64,000 nucleotides of DNA from NCBI GenBank assembly GCA_020632665.1, contig JACKFC010000001.1:213089-277088 (forward strand). Reading direction: 5' to 3'. Source of the DNA: Deltaproteobacteria bacterium. Lineage in GTDB: Bacteria; Myxococcota_A; UBA9042. Position 1 is the stretch's first letter. Each line of letters begins with the position of its first letter. Positions 36,381 through 46,691 of this stretch are shown in pieces. The notes beneath the pieces were generated by a model. That model worked only from the letters and a program-made list of their open reading frames with translations, made no database searches and was not told the origin of the DNA. The position numbers were made by a program, and so were the translations under genes.

Positions 36381-36481
36381 CGTACACGCCGACACATTTC
36401 GTCATCGACGCGCGCGGCTTCCGCTTCGTTATCCAGACAAAACCTACTCCATTTCGTCTTGTTGTAGATTTCTCGCGGCGG

Positions 36482-36498
36482 TTGGCACCGGATCTGCA
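36482..36498 (+). promoter_or_regulatory. sigma-54 (-24/-12) promoter of pilA
   Basis: TTGGCACCGGATCTGCA has GG and GC exactly 10 bp apart. It differs from the TTGGCAC-N5-TTGCA consensus by one base. Transcription should start near 36509, about 90 nt before the pilin ATG. Confidence 0.8.
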
Positions 36499-36597
36499 CA
36501 TAGGTTTCGTGCCGAGAGGCACCGGCCGCCTCGCACGACGCGCCGGGTCCACAGAGAGGGGCACGCGTCGTGCCTGCCAACCACCCAGGGGGATTCC

Positions 36598-37167
36598 ATG
36601 TTCAAGTCCATCCGTGACAACAAGGGCTTCACGCTCATCGAGCTGATGATCGTCGTCGCCATCATCGCCATCCTCGCGGTCGTCGCCGTGCCGCAGTTCA
36701 CCAAGTACATGCGTTCGGCGAAGACGGCTGAGGCCAACGAGATGCTCGACATCATCAAGAAGGGCTCGGCCGCGTACTACACCACGCCGCGTACCCAGCA
36801 GGGCACGATGACCAAGGTCGACTGCCAGTTCCCCGCCTTCGTCGGCACCACGCCGGTCGGCTCGGGCTGCTGCAACATCGACGGCAACGGCGACGACCGC
36901 TGCGATCCGTCGCCCTCGTCCTGGAACAGCAAGAGCTGGTCGGCCCTGAAGTTCTCGATCACCGACGAGCACTACTTCCAGTACACCTACAACAGCGCCG
37001 GCACGCTCTCGACCGCGAAGTACACCGCGACCGCGAACGCCGACCTCGACTGCGATACGATCTTCTCGACGTTCGAGATCGTCGGTACGGGTGACCCGAA
37101 TGCTCGTAAGGCCGAGTGCAACGCGGTTGGTGCTCCGGCTATCTTCCGTGACCAGGAGACCGAGTAA
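36598..37167 (+). CDS. pilA: type IV pilin (PilA-like)
   Basis: A 189-residue prepilin. The class III signal MFKSIRDNKG is followed by FTLIELMIVVAIIAILAVVA, giving mature Phe1 and Glu5 as expected for PilD cleavage and assembly. The C-terminal domain has two Cys clusters: GSGCCNIDGNGDDRCDP (about residues 98-114) and later single Cys near 142 and 165. NIDGNGDDRCD looks like an acidic metal-binding loop. A sigma-54 promoter and enhancer-like palindromes precede it and a strong terminator follows, so it is a single-gene transcript. No other pil genes are in the window. Confidence 0.92.
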   Translation: MFKSIRDNKGFTLIELMIVVAIIAILAVVAVPQFTKYMRSAKTAEANEMLDIIKKGSAAYYTTPRTQQGTMTKVDCQFPAFVGTTPVGSGCCNIDGNGDDRCDPSPSSWNSKSWSALKFSITDEHYFQYTYNSAGTLSTAKYTATANADLDCDTIFSTFEIVGTGDPNARKAECNAVGAPAIFRDQETE

Positions 37168-37197
37168 GAACTCGGCGACCTAGCTCGCTTCTACGCG

Positions 37198-37232
37198 CGG
37201 GGGCCCTTTCGGGGGCCCCCGTTGCGTTTTTG
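37198..37232 (+). terminator. intrinsic terminator after pilA
   Basis: Stem CGGGGGCCC (37198-37206) pairs with GGGCCCCCG (37213-37221) across a 6-nt loop and is followed by TTGCGTTTTT. Confidence 0.85.
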
Positions 37233-37500
37233 CGGGTTTGTTCGCCTCGCGGGTGGTTTTGTTTTTTCGTGCTGGGTTCGCCTTTTCAGGCGTGGGGGAT
37301 CAAAGAGGGGTGGGCCCCTCTTTGGAACTCCCCCGTCCGAAGGGGGGGCTTGCGCACCCCCTTCGGGCATCCCCCGCATTGGCCGGCGAGGTAGGACGGG
37401 GTGGGCTGCGCCGCCTTGGCACTTCGCCTTCGCTTCGCTTCGGCTTTGGCCTTTGCGGCGGGGTGGGGTGAGGTTGGGGAGGGGCTTCGCCTTTGTTGGC

Positions 37501-37674
37501 GCCGCTGCTGCTGCCGCTGCCGCCGCTGCTGCTGCCGCGGCTGCCGCTGCTGCCGCTGCCGCTGCCGCAGCTGCCGCTGCTGCCGCTGCCGCTGCTGCCG
37601 CTGCTGCCGCTGCCGCTGCTGCCGCTGCCGCTGCCGCTGCCGCTGCCGCAGCTGCCGCAGCTGCCGCAGCTGCT
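37501..37674. repeat. 58 consecutive GCN triplets
   Basis: Every triplet from 37501 to 37674 is GCC, GCT, GCA or GCG, mostly alternating GCTGCC. It is an imperfect microsatellite of 174 bp, intergenic by every other sign. Confidence 0.9.
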
Positions 37675-37751
37675 GACCTGACGCCGCTTCCGACGCTGCT
37701 GGCGCCGCTGCTGACGCCGCTGCTGACGCCGCTTCCGACGCTGTGCTGTAG

Positions 37752-37835
37752 AGCCGCGAAGCGGCGAAGGGCAGTAGCCTGGGGTGACAAACCCCAGGAA
37801 AACGAGCGGATTTTTGAGAAGCCGCGAAGCGGCGA
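37752..37835. repeat. paired short repeats with central stem-loop
   Basis: AGCCGCGAAGCGGCGA occurs at 37752-37767 and again at 37820-37835; each contains GCCGC-GAA-GCGGC. Between them CCTGGGG (37778-37784) and CCCCAGG (37792-37798) form another stem. The layout looks like a small non-coding dispersed element. Confidence 0.6.
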
Positions 37836-37857
37836 CCGGAGCCGGGTGCCTGTGGGG

Positions 37858-39735
37858 TCAGGCTCTGCCGAGGGCTTCTTGGATTTGGGCGGCGAGCGCG
37901 GGGCCGATGCCTGGGACGGCGGCGATGGCTTCTGGGGTGGCCTTGCGGAGGGCGCGGACCGAGCCGAAGGTTTGGAGGAGGGCGGCTTTTCGGGCTTTGC
38001 CGACTCCTGGGATGCCGTCGAGAGCGGAGGCGAGGGTTCGTTTGCCTCGGCGCTCGCGGTGGAAGGTGATGGCGAAGCGGTGGGCCTCGTCGCGGAGGTG
38101 GGTGAGGAGCAGGACCTCGTCGCTTTGTTGCGGGAGGATGAGGGGGTGCTGCTGGTTCGGTTTGTAGACGCGCTCGGGCGTGCGGCGGCTCGAGCCGGCG
38201 TCGTCGCTTTCTTGCGTGCGGGCCTTGGCGAGGCCGACGATGTCGACGTCGTGCACGCCCAGGTCGTGCAGGGCGGCGACTGCCATGCGGAGCTGGCCGG
38301 GGCCGCCGTCGACCACCACGAGGTCGGGGAGCTCGGTGCCGTCGCGTTGGGCCCGCTCGAAGCGGCGGACCAGGACCTGGTACATCGTCGCGAAATCGTC
38401 GGCGGCGCCGTCCATGCCGCGGATGCGGAAGCGCCGGTAGGAGGCCTTCTCGGGCTCGCCGTCGCGGAAGACGACCATGCCGGCGACCGGGTCGGTGCCC
38501 TGGATATTGCTGTTGTCGAAGCACTCGATGCGGCGCGGTAGGCGCGAGAGCTCCAGCTTGCGGCGCAGGCCCTCGAGGGTGGCGAGGGCGCGATCGCTGC
38601 CGCGGAGCTGGTCGTCGAAGGCCTGGCGTGCATTCTCCTGCGCCATCTCGAGCAGGCGGACGCGGTCGCCGCGCTGCGGCTGCTGCAGCTGCGGCCGACG
38701 CCGTGGGCCGCCGCGCTCCTGCCGGAGGTCGTGCAGCCAGCTCTGCAGCGTCTCGTCGTCGTCGAGGGCGATCGGTAGGAGCAAGACGTCCGGAACCTGC
38801 GCGCCGCGGTCGTAGAAGCGCACGATGAGCTCGCTCAACGCCTCGTCGTCGGGGAATTCGGCGCCGCTCTGGGTGAAGGTCTCCGCGCCGATCAGGTGGC
38901 CTCGCTCGAGCCGCAGCACGGCGAACGCGACCCGGCCGCCCTCGCGGTGTAGGCCGAAGACGTCGATGTCGCGGTCCTCCTCGACGAAGGCGACGCGTTG
39001 GCGTTCCAAGCTCTTCTCGATCGCCTGCCATTGGTCGCGCAGGCGCGCCGCCTGCTCGAATTCCTCGGCCTCGGCCGCCGCCAGCATCTTCGCCCGCAAG
39101 CCGTCCGCCAGCTCGCCGCCGCGGCCGGAGAGGAAGAGCGCGGTCTGCTGCAGGCTCTCGTCGTAGCCAGCGCGATCGACGGGCAGCACGCACATGCCGG
39201 GGCAGCGGCCGATCTGGTACTCCAGGCATGGCCGGCTGCGGTTCTTGAAGACGGTGTCACGGCACGAACGCAAGCCGAAGAAGCCGTTGACGCGGCGCAG
39301 CGTCGCCCGGGCGGCGGACGCCGAGGCGTAGGGGCCGAAATAGCGGGCGCCGTCGTCCTTCGGCCGGCGCACCACCTCGAGCCGCGGCCAGGCGTGCTCG
39401 CTGCCCAGCCGCAGGTGGATGAAGTTCTTGTCGTCGCGCAGCTTGACGTTGAATTCGGGCTGGTGCCGCTTCACCAGCTCGTTCTCGACCAGCAGCGCTT
39501 CCTTGTCGGATTGCGTCAGCACCAACTCGATGCCGCCGAGCAGCTCGCGGAGCAGGTGGACGAAGAAGCGCTCGTCCTGTTGGTGCAGGTATTGCCGCAG
39601 CCGGGCGCGGAGGTTGCGCGCCTTGCCGATATAGATGATGCGCCCCTTGCGGTCGCGCATCAGGTAGACGCCGGGAGTCTCGGGCGCGCTGCGGACGCGC
39701 TCGGCGAAGTCGAAGGCCGGCGCGTCGGTCGCCAT
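37858..39735 (-). CDS. uvrC: UvrABC excinuclease subunit C
   Basis: A 625-residue full-length UvrC. The N-terminal GIY-YIG nuclease (GVYLMRDRKGRIIYIGKARN) makes the 3' cut. A Cys-rich segment follows (CRDTVFKNRSRPCLEYQIGR with CPGMC), then the UVR motif that contacts UvrB (AEEFEQAARLRDQWQAIEKS), the RNase H-like 5' nuclease (RIECFDNSNIQGTDPVAG) and a C-terminal double HhH (IPGVGKARKAAL, VPGIGPALAAQI). It works in nucleotide excision repair. uvrA and uvrB are not in the window. Its start is 14 bp after the foldase stop upstream. Confidence 0.97.
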   Translation of the reverse strand: MATDAPAFDFAERVRSAPETPGVYLMRDRKGRIIYIGKARNLRARLRQYLHQQDERFFVHLLRELLGGIELVLTQSDKEALLVENELVKRHQPEFNVKLRDDKNFIHLRLGSEHAWPRLEVVRRPKDDGARYFGPYASASAARATLRRVNGFFGLRSCRDTVFKNRSRPCLEYQIGRCPGMCVLPVDRAGYDESLQQTALFLSGRGGELADGLRAKMLAAAEAEEFEQAARLRDQWQAIEKSLERQRVAFVEEDRDIDVFGLHREGGRVAFAVLRLERGHLIGAETFTQSGAEFPDDEALSELIVRFYDRGAQVPDVLLLPIALDDDETLQSWLHDLRQERGGPRRRPQLQQPQRGDRVRLLEMAQENARQAFDDQLRGSDRALATLEGLRRKLELSRLPRRIECFDNSNIQGTDPVAGMVVFRDGEPEKASYRRFRIRGMDGAADDFATMYQVLVRRFERAQRDGTELPDLVVVDGGPGQLRMAVAALHDLGVHDVDIVGLAKARTQESDDAGSSRRTPERVYKPNQQHPLILPQQSDEVLLLTHLRDEAHRFAITFHRERRGKRTLASALDGIPGVGKARKAALLQTFGSVRALRKATPEAIAAVPGIGPALAAQIQEALGRA

Positions 39736-39749
39736 GGGCGCGCGGGCCG

Positions 39750-41891
39750 CTACTCGGCGGGCTTCTCGGCCGGCGCGGCCGGAGCCTCGGGAGCGGCCGG
39801 AGCCTCGGGCGCGGCCGGAGCCTCGGGCGCAGCCGGAGCCTCGGGGGCAGCCGGCGCCTCGGGAGCGGCCGGGACGGCGCCGCCCTTGCCCAGGTCGAGC
39901 TGGATCGGCTGGCCACCGGAGGTGATCGAGATCGGGTTCGCCGGCTTGTTCGCCGCGGCGCGCTTCTCGGCGTCCGCCTGACGGGTGCGCTCGGCCTCGA
40001 CGACCTGCGACCAGGCGTCGGAGCGGTCGATTTCACCGGCGGCCTCGGCCTTCTGCATCATCTGCTTGACCACGGCGCGCCAGGTCTCGGCCCGCTTCAT
40101 GCGGAGCAGCGTCTTGCGCAGGCTCTTCTTCGCGTCGCCGGCGGCCTTCTTCTCCTCGTCCGACTTCTCGGCGGGCGGCGCAAGGCGCGCGACGTAGCGG
40201 GTCTTGCCGTCCTCGCTGCCGAAGACCTCGCCGGCGACCGGCGACTCGGTGGTGAGCTTCCACGCGGCCTTGACCATCGCCGGGACCTTGCCGACGCCGG
40301 GGACCTCGTCCTGCGCGCCCTCACGCGGCGGCAGGCCGAGCGCGGCCTGGAAGCCCTTGGTCAGCTGCGCCGACGGGGCCTCGCCGACCATGCCGGAGGT
40401 CATCGCGGTGAGCGGACCGTCTTCCTTGCCGCCGTGGGCCTTGTTCCAGCCCTTGACGGCCTCGGCGAGGGTCTTGTCCTTGCCGGCCTGCGCGGCCTCG
40501 AGCACGCCCTTGGCGATCGCGTCGAGTTGCTCGGAAGCGCGCTCCTCGGCGAGCAGGCCCTTGGCGATCTCGGTCTGCGCCGTCTCGAGCGGCGTGGTGT
40601 TGGCCTCGTCCTTCTTCTCGACGGCGAGGACCCACCAACCGTGGGCGCCCTCGACCGGACCGATCAGCGCCCCGACGGCGGCACCCTCGACCGCGGCGGC
40701 GACCGCCGGGCCCATCGGCGAACGGCCGAGCGCGTCCTTCGACTTCGGATCGAGGAAGCGGCCACCGACCTCCTTGGTCAGATCGTGCTCGCTCTTCTCG
40801 CTGGCCTTGCCGCTGAAGTAGGTGAGCAGCGCTTTGTTGCGGGCCGCGACGTCCTCGATCGCGGTCGCCTTCTTGCTCTCGGAGCCGCCGTCACCGGTGG
40901 CGACGTCGATCGCGACTTCGCCGCTCCAGGCCTTGTCGAGCTCGGCGCGGATGGCGTCCGCGGCGGTCTTCTTGCTCGCCCACTCGGCGTCGATCTCGGC
41001 CTTCTTGCTCTCATCGGCGCCCTCTTTCTGGGTCGCCTTGACCAGGATGCCGCGGACGGTCCATTTCGCCGGCTTGACGTATTTCTCGCCGGCGGCCTCG
41101 TAGGCGGCCTTGATCTTGTCGGCGTTCTTCGCGGCGTAGGCGGTGGCGTCCTCGTCGCTGACCTGCACGGCGTTCTTCGCCGCGCGGGCGTCGATCGCGA
41201 CGACCTCGAGGCGGGGGCGATCGTTCTCGGCAGCCTCGACGGCGGCCAGCTCGGCGTCGCTGACGGTGACGCCGGCGGTGGTCGCCATCATCAACTTGTC
41301 GCGCAAGATCTCGCGGGCCAGGAAGGCCTCGAGCGCGGCCTTGCTGGTGCCGAGCTGGTAGCGGACGAAGACGTCGTACTTCTTCGGGTCGAAGCGGCCC
41401 TGCTCGTCCTTGAAGCTGGTGCCGAAGACCTTCTCCAGGCGCGCGACGCGGGTCGAGATCTCCTCGTCGGAGAAGCCCAGGCCCATCTGCTCGGCGGCCT
41501 TGGCGGCGAGGACGGACTCGATGAGCTCGACCATCACCTTCTCTTTCTTCACCGCCGGGACTGCCCCGTCGAAGGGCGTCACGTCGGCGATCTCGGGCGA
41601 GACGCCGCTCCACAGCATGCGCGTGCCTTCGTAGCGCTGCTCGGCCTGCAGCTTCTCGAAGCCGCCCATGCCCGGATTCGGCGCATCGGCCGAGAAGATC
41701 GTCGCGAGCGCGAGATCCCGGCTGTCGATCGGCGTCCCGGCGACTTCGACCAGCACGTCGGTGGTCGGGGCGTTGGGATTGCCACCGACCGGACCCTGCG
41801 TGTTGAAGGTCAGGATGAACGCCAGGATGATGACGCCCAAGATGATGTAGATCGCGATGGATCGCGTCTGGTTACGAAAGATCTCCAACAT
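39750..41891 (-). CDS. PpiD/SurA-type membrane-anchored peptidyl-prolyl isomerase
   Basis: A 713-residue protein. The N-terminal anchor (RSIAIYIILGVIILAFILTF) is as in PpiD. A SurA_N-like helical domain follows (VLVEVAGTPIDSRDLALATI, then EIVS-like helices). A parvulin-type region lies around GGRFLDPKSKDALGRSPMG and ALIGPVEGAHGWWVLAVEKK. Long Lys/Ala/Glu-rich helices and a short C-terminal repeat tail complete it. It should help fold outer-membrane or secreted proteins in the periplasm, fitting the many secreted proteins nearby. Catalytic parvulin residues are hard to confirm by eye, so it may be chaperone-only. Confidence 0.8.
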   Translation of the reverse strand: MLEIFRNQTRSIAIYIILGVIILAFILTFNTQGPVGGNPNAPTTDVLVEVAGTPIDSRDLALATIFSADAPNPGMGGFEKLQAEQRYEGTRMLWSGVSPEIADVTPFDGAVPAVKKEKVMVELIESVLAAKAAEQMGLGFSDEEISTRVARLEKVFGTSFKDEQGRFDPKKYDVFVRYQLGTSKAALEAFLAREILRDKLMMATTAGVTVSDAELAAVEAAENDRPRLEVVAIDARAAKNAVQVSDEDATAYAAKNADKIKAAYEAAGEKYVKPAKWTVRGILVKATQKEGADESKKAEIDAEWASKKTAADAIRAELDKAWSGEVAIDVATGDGGSESKKATAIEDVAARNKALLTYFSGKASEKSEHDLTKEVGGRFLDPKSKDALGRSPMGPAVAAAVEGAAVGALIGPVEGAHGWWVLAVEKKDEANTTPLETAQTEIAKGLLAEERASEQLDAIAKGVLEAAQAGKDKTLAEAVKGWNKAHGGKEDGPLTAMTSGMVGEAPSAQLTKGFQAALGLPPREGAQDEVPGVGKVPAMVKAAWKLTTESPVAGEVFGSEDGKTRYVARLAPPAEKSDEEKKAAGDAKKSLRKTLLRMKRAETWRAVVKQMMQKAEAAGEIDRSDAWSQVVEAERTRQADAEKRAAANKPANPISITSGGQPIQLDLGKGGAVPAAPEAPAAPEAPAAPEAPAAPEAPAAPEAPAAPAEKPAE
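39774..39882 (-). repeat. 18-bp tandem repeats encoding EAPAAP
   Basis: Six near-identical 18-bp units at the 3' end of the foldase gene encode EAPAAP repeats just before the stop. Length variation between strains is expected. Confidence 0.75.
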
Positions 41892-41996
41892 GCGTCGGCT
41901 CCGGTCGAACCGGCCAGGCGCAAGGGGGGCCCGGCCGCGGGACGGCGGACTCTAATCGCGCGTCGGGCAAGGGTCAACCGCGTGCGCAGCTTGGGT

Positions 41997-44951
41997 TCAG
42001 GGCGTGGTGGTGCAGGTGGTGTTGCCGTTGGCGTCGGTCTTGAGGAGGAGGATGTCTGACCCGCCCTTTGGCTGGACGCCGGAGGCGTTGTCGGTCGAGT
42101 CGCTTGTGCCCAGGACCCAGAAGCCGCCGGCCTTCGACTCGACCACGGCCGCAGCATAGTCGGATTTGCTTCCGCCGTAGAGGCGGTTCCAGCCGGTGGA
42201 GCCGAGCGTGCCGGTCGCGTCCACACGTCCGAGCCAAACATCAGAGCTCCCAAGTCCCGTGGCACCGCCGGGCAGCCCTGGCGAAGACGTGTGGCCCACG
42301 TACGTGACACTGCCGGTCGCTTGGACAAGAACGTCCGAAATGTAGGCGCCGCCAGTTCCACCGAGCACTTTTTCCCATTGGCTATTGCCGTACTCGTCCA
42401 CCGAGATAAGGAGAGCGCTGCTTGGCTGCGACGTGGCGCCAGAGAGTCCCATGGTCTCGCCGGCCAAGACATATCCGCCGTCCGGCTTGGGGGCGATTGC
42501 ACGAGCCGAGTCTATGCCGGCGCCGCCGAACTTGAAATTGCCGGTCAACTTGCCGCTGTCGTCGGTGAAGATCAGCACTGCATCATGAGCTGACGTAGCA
42601 AGGGATGGACCACCGAGAGGCATCGCGCTCCACTTCGCTGTGCCAACTGCGGCGAAACCACCGGCTGGCCGTCGCGTCACGTCGACCAGGTGGGCGGATC
42701 CGGACTTCACGCCGTATGTCCGCAGCCAGACGAGATTTCCAGAACCGTCTGTCCGCACGAGGGCCATATCCTGGGATCCGACCTTCGCAGCGCCACCGGG
42801 CAACCCAGTCGCAGACTTCGTGGTGCCAACGAACACCATCCCGTCGGTCACGGCGATGGCACCATCGGCCTGCTCCAAGTCATCACCGCCAATGATCTTC
42901 AGGGTGGACAACGTACCGTCCGCATTCACTATCACGATCAGCCAATCGTAGTATTGGTTCTTCGCGGCGAGGCCTCCTGGCAGATCCTGGGACTTCGTGC
43001 TGCCTGCCAGCGCCAGTTGCCCAGAACTCAGCACGACGGCCGCACTACACGTCTCATGATCGGTCCCGCCGAATGTCTTGGACCACAGCAGCTTGCCCCC
43101 GGCGTCAAGACGCGCGACCCAACAATCGCCGGCCCCGTTGGTCTGTGCCCCTCCCGGCAGGTCGTAGGACTGGGTTGATGCGACCATGTAGACGCCTCCA
43201 TCCGGCGCCGGCAACAACGCATGTGCGAGTTCCGACTGTGTCCCACCAAACATCTTCTGCCACCCACCGCTCGCGCCACCGGTGCAGACGCCGGCCTTGC
43301 AGGCATCGCCGCTGCTGCAGGCATCCCCGTCGTCGCAGGCGGCACCGTCGGCGAGCGCGGTGTGGGTACAGCCCTTCACCTTCTCGCAAGCGTCCTGCGT
43401 GCACGGCTGCTTGTCGTCGCAATCGACCGCATTGCCGCCCTTGCAGCTGCCGGCGTCACAGGCGTCGCCGCCAGTGCAGGCATTCCCGTCGTCGCAAGCG
43501 GCGGTATTCGGCGTGTGCGCGCAACCGCCCGGCTCGCCGCAAATGTCGTCGGTGCACGCGTCGCCGTCATCGCACTTCGCAGCCGCCAACGCGCAGCCGC
43601 CGAGGCCGGCGTCGCAGCTCGACGTCGTGCAGGCCTTGTCGCTCTTGCACAGCGTCTCGATCCACGCCTTGCCGTCCGTACCGCAGACCGAGAGCTTGGC
43701 GCCGTCGCACTTCGCTTCACCCGGCGTGCAGGTCTTCGGTGCCGTCGCGCAGGCCCCATCGATGCAGACCTCGCCGCCAGCGCAGGTCTTTTCCACCTCC
43801 CCGTCGGTGCCTTTGGCGTTGCAGAGCAGGATGACTGCCGCACCGCCGCCGGCCGCAGGAGCGCAATACGTCGTGCCGGGTTTGCAGCTCACGCAGGCGC
43901 CGCTGACACAATGAGGGGTCGCCTTCGGGCAGGGCGCGGATTGCCAGCCCTTGCCCTCGCTGGTGCAGGTCGCCAACTCGGTCTCGCTGCTACATTGGGT
44001 CGCGCCGGGCGCGCACTCGGCGACGACGCAGCTGCCGCCGACGCAGGACTGCGGCTTGCCGCCGGGAGAGAGCCCGGCGCAATCGACTTGCAGGGCTGCG
44101 CCGAGGCCGGCGGCGTCGCAGATCATCGACTTGCTGCCGTCGCAGAAGGCCTTGCTCGGCGTGCAGACCTGGGCTTTGCACACGCCGTCTGTGCAGGTGG
44201 TCTCGCTCGGGCAGCTCTGCTCGCTCCAGCCGGTGCGGACGTCCTTGCAGACCCGCAGCGTCCCGGCGTCCTTGCAGCTGCTGCTCCCCGCGGCGCAGGC
44301 GTCGCTGACGCAGATCGACTCGGCGCAATGCTCCCCGGCGATGCAGTCGTCGTCGCCGGCACAATCGACGCAGGTCCCGAGCTTCTTGTCGCAGACCTGA
44401 TCCAACCCGGCGCAATCCTTGCTCGAAGTGCAGCTCTGCCCGGGTTCGACGCATGTCCTGGCCTTGCACGTCTTGCCGGACGGACATTCGGCGTCGCCGA
44501 GGCAATCGACGCAGAAGCCCGCGGCCTTGTCGCAGACCCGGTCACTCTCGATGCAGACCTTGTCCGAGGCGCAGGCCGTCCGCGGCTTGCAGGCGTGGTC
44601 GACGCAGCGCCAGGCCGTGGCGACGCCGTCTGGGGCGCAGTCCAACGCGACGTTGCAGGCGACGCAGGTGCCGCTGCTCGCATCGCAGACCTTGGCCGGC
44701 GCCTTGCAGTCGGCGTCGCTGCTGCAGGCCGTGGTGGCCGTGTCGGAGCCGGCGGCGATCCCGTCGCCGCCGCCGTTGCCTTGGCTGACGTCGATGCCGG
44801 CCACGTCCGAGCCCGCGGCGCCGGTGGCGTCCGAAGTGTCGGCAGACGCGTTGGCACTACCTTCGCCTTCGCTGCCGCAGCCCGCCGCGCTGGTGCCGAG
44901 CAGGAGCGAGAGCGTGCAGAGGACGAGGGAACTTGGCGTTCTTGCGAGCAT
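41997..44951 (-). CDS. Cys-rich lipoprotein with beta-propeller head
   Basis: A 984-residue protein. ATG 44951 gives a lipoprotein signal peptide (lipobox SAAGC). A Ser/Asp/Gly-rich linker is followed by about 500 residues of Cys-rich units (CSSDADCKAPAKVCDASSGTC; CDDGDACTDDICGEPGGC and others). From about residue 560 there are seven or so propeller blades of the form GG(T)xxDxAxAxxxxxDGGxxxxGxT (WQKMFGGTQSELAHALLPAP is the first). The Cys-rich part is nearly the same design as the split protein at 30260, but the head differs. Probably a surface-exposed adhesin or binding protein; ligand unknown. Confidence 0.85.
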   Translation of the reverse strand: MLARTPSSLVLCTLSLLLGTSAAGCGSEGEGSANASADTSDATGAAGSDVAGIDVSQGNGGGDGIAAGSDTATTACSSDADCKAPAKVCDASSGTCVACNVALDCAPDGVATAWRCVDHACKPRTACASDKVCIESDRVCDKAAGFCVDCLGDAECPSGKTCKARTCVEPGQSCTSSKDCAGLDQVCDKKLGTCVDCAGDDDCIAGEHCAESICVSDACAAGSSSCKDAGTLRVCKDVRTGWSEQSCPSETTCTDGVCKAQVCTPSKAFCDGSKSMICDAAGLGAALQVDCAGLSPGGKPQSCVGGSCVVAECAPGATQCSSETELATCTSEGKGWQSAPCPKATPHCVSGACVSCKPGTTYCAPAAGGGAAVILLCNAKGTDGEVEKTCAGGEVCIDGACATAPKTCTPGEAKCDGAKLSVCGTDGKAWIETLCKSDKACTTSSCDAGLGGCALAAAKCDDGDACTDDICGEPGGCAHTPNTAACDDGNACTGGDACDAGSCKGGNAVDCDDKQPCTQDACEKVKGCTHTALADGAACDDGDACSSGDACKAGVCTGGASGGWQKMFGGTQSELAHALLPAPDGGVYMVASTQSYDLPGGAQTNGAGDCWVARLDAGGKLLWSKTFGGTDHETCSAAVVLSSGQLALAGSTKSQDLPGGLAAKNQYYDWLIVIVNADGTLSTLKIIGGDDLEQADGAIAVTDGMVFVGTTKSATGLPGGAAKVGSQDMALVRTDGSGNLVWLRTYGVKSGSAHLVDVTRRPAGGFAAVGTAKWSAMPLGGPSLATSAHDAVLIFTDDSGKLTGNFKFGGAGIDSARAIAPKPDGGYVLAGETMGLSGATSQPSSALLISVDEYGNSQWEKVLGGTGGAYISDVLVQATGSVTYVGHTSSPGLPGGATGLGSSDVWLGRVDATGTLGSTGWNRLYGGSKSDYAAAVVESKAGGFWVLGTSDSTDNASGVQPKGGSDILLLKTDANGNTTCTTTP

Positions 44952-45049
44952 GGCGGTGTCCGAGCGGAAGTGTGGGATATCGCGTGAGCGCCCCAACTCT
45001 ATCGGATCGCTGGCCTTGCCGCCACTCCAAAGCGGTTTGGAGCGTGCCG

Positions 45050-46495
<1,446 letters not shown>

Positions 46496-46691
46496 CGGGG
46501 TCTCCTCGGTCAGGGTCGGTGCAGGGTCGGTGCAGCATCTGCACAGGCGTCACGTTCGTGGGGGAGCGCACAGCGGGGCTTGCCCCCCTGCCCTGCAACG
46601 CTGGCGCGCCGAGGTTATTTCCACCCGCCGACTCGCTTGCCGCTCGGAGTGCGTTGCAGCGAGCGCGGCTCTGGGTTTGACTCGGCGGGCG

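Larger units (their letters stand above)
37233..37857. other. low-complexity intergenic region
   Basis: No gene is called between the pilA terminator and the end of uvrC. It holds the GCN triplet tract, diverged (GCTGCTGACGCC)-type units after it, and small palindromes. Open frames cross it in several phases because the repeat lacks stops, giving poly-Ala, Leu/Pro, Gln/Arg or Cys/Arg. None has a start, signal or conserved flank that supports translation. Confidence 0.7.

Noticed and set aside
37222..38541. Plus-strand frame of about 440 codons with poly-Ala
   Set aside because: Its second half is antisense to uvrC and its first half is the GCN tract. No ribosome site or conserved segment supports it.
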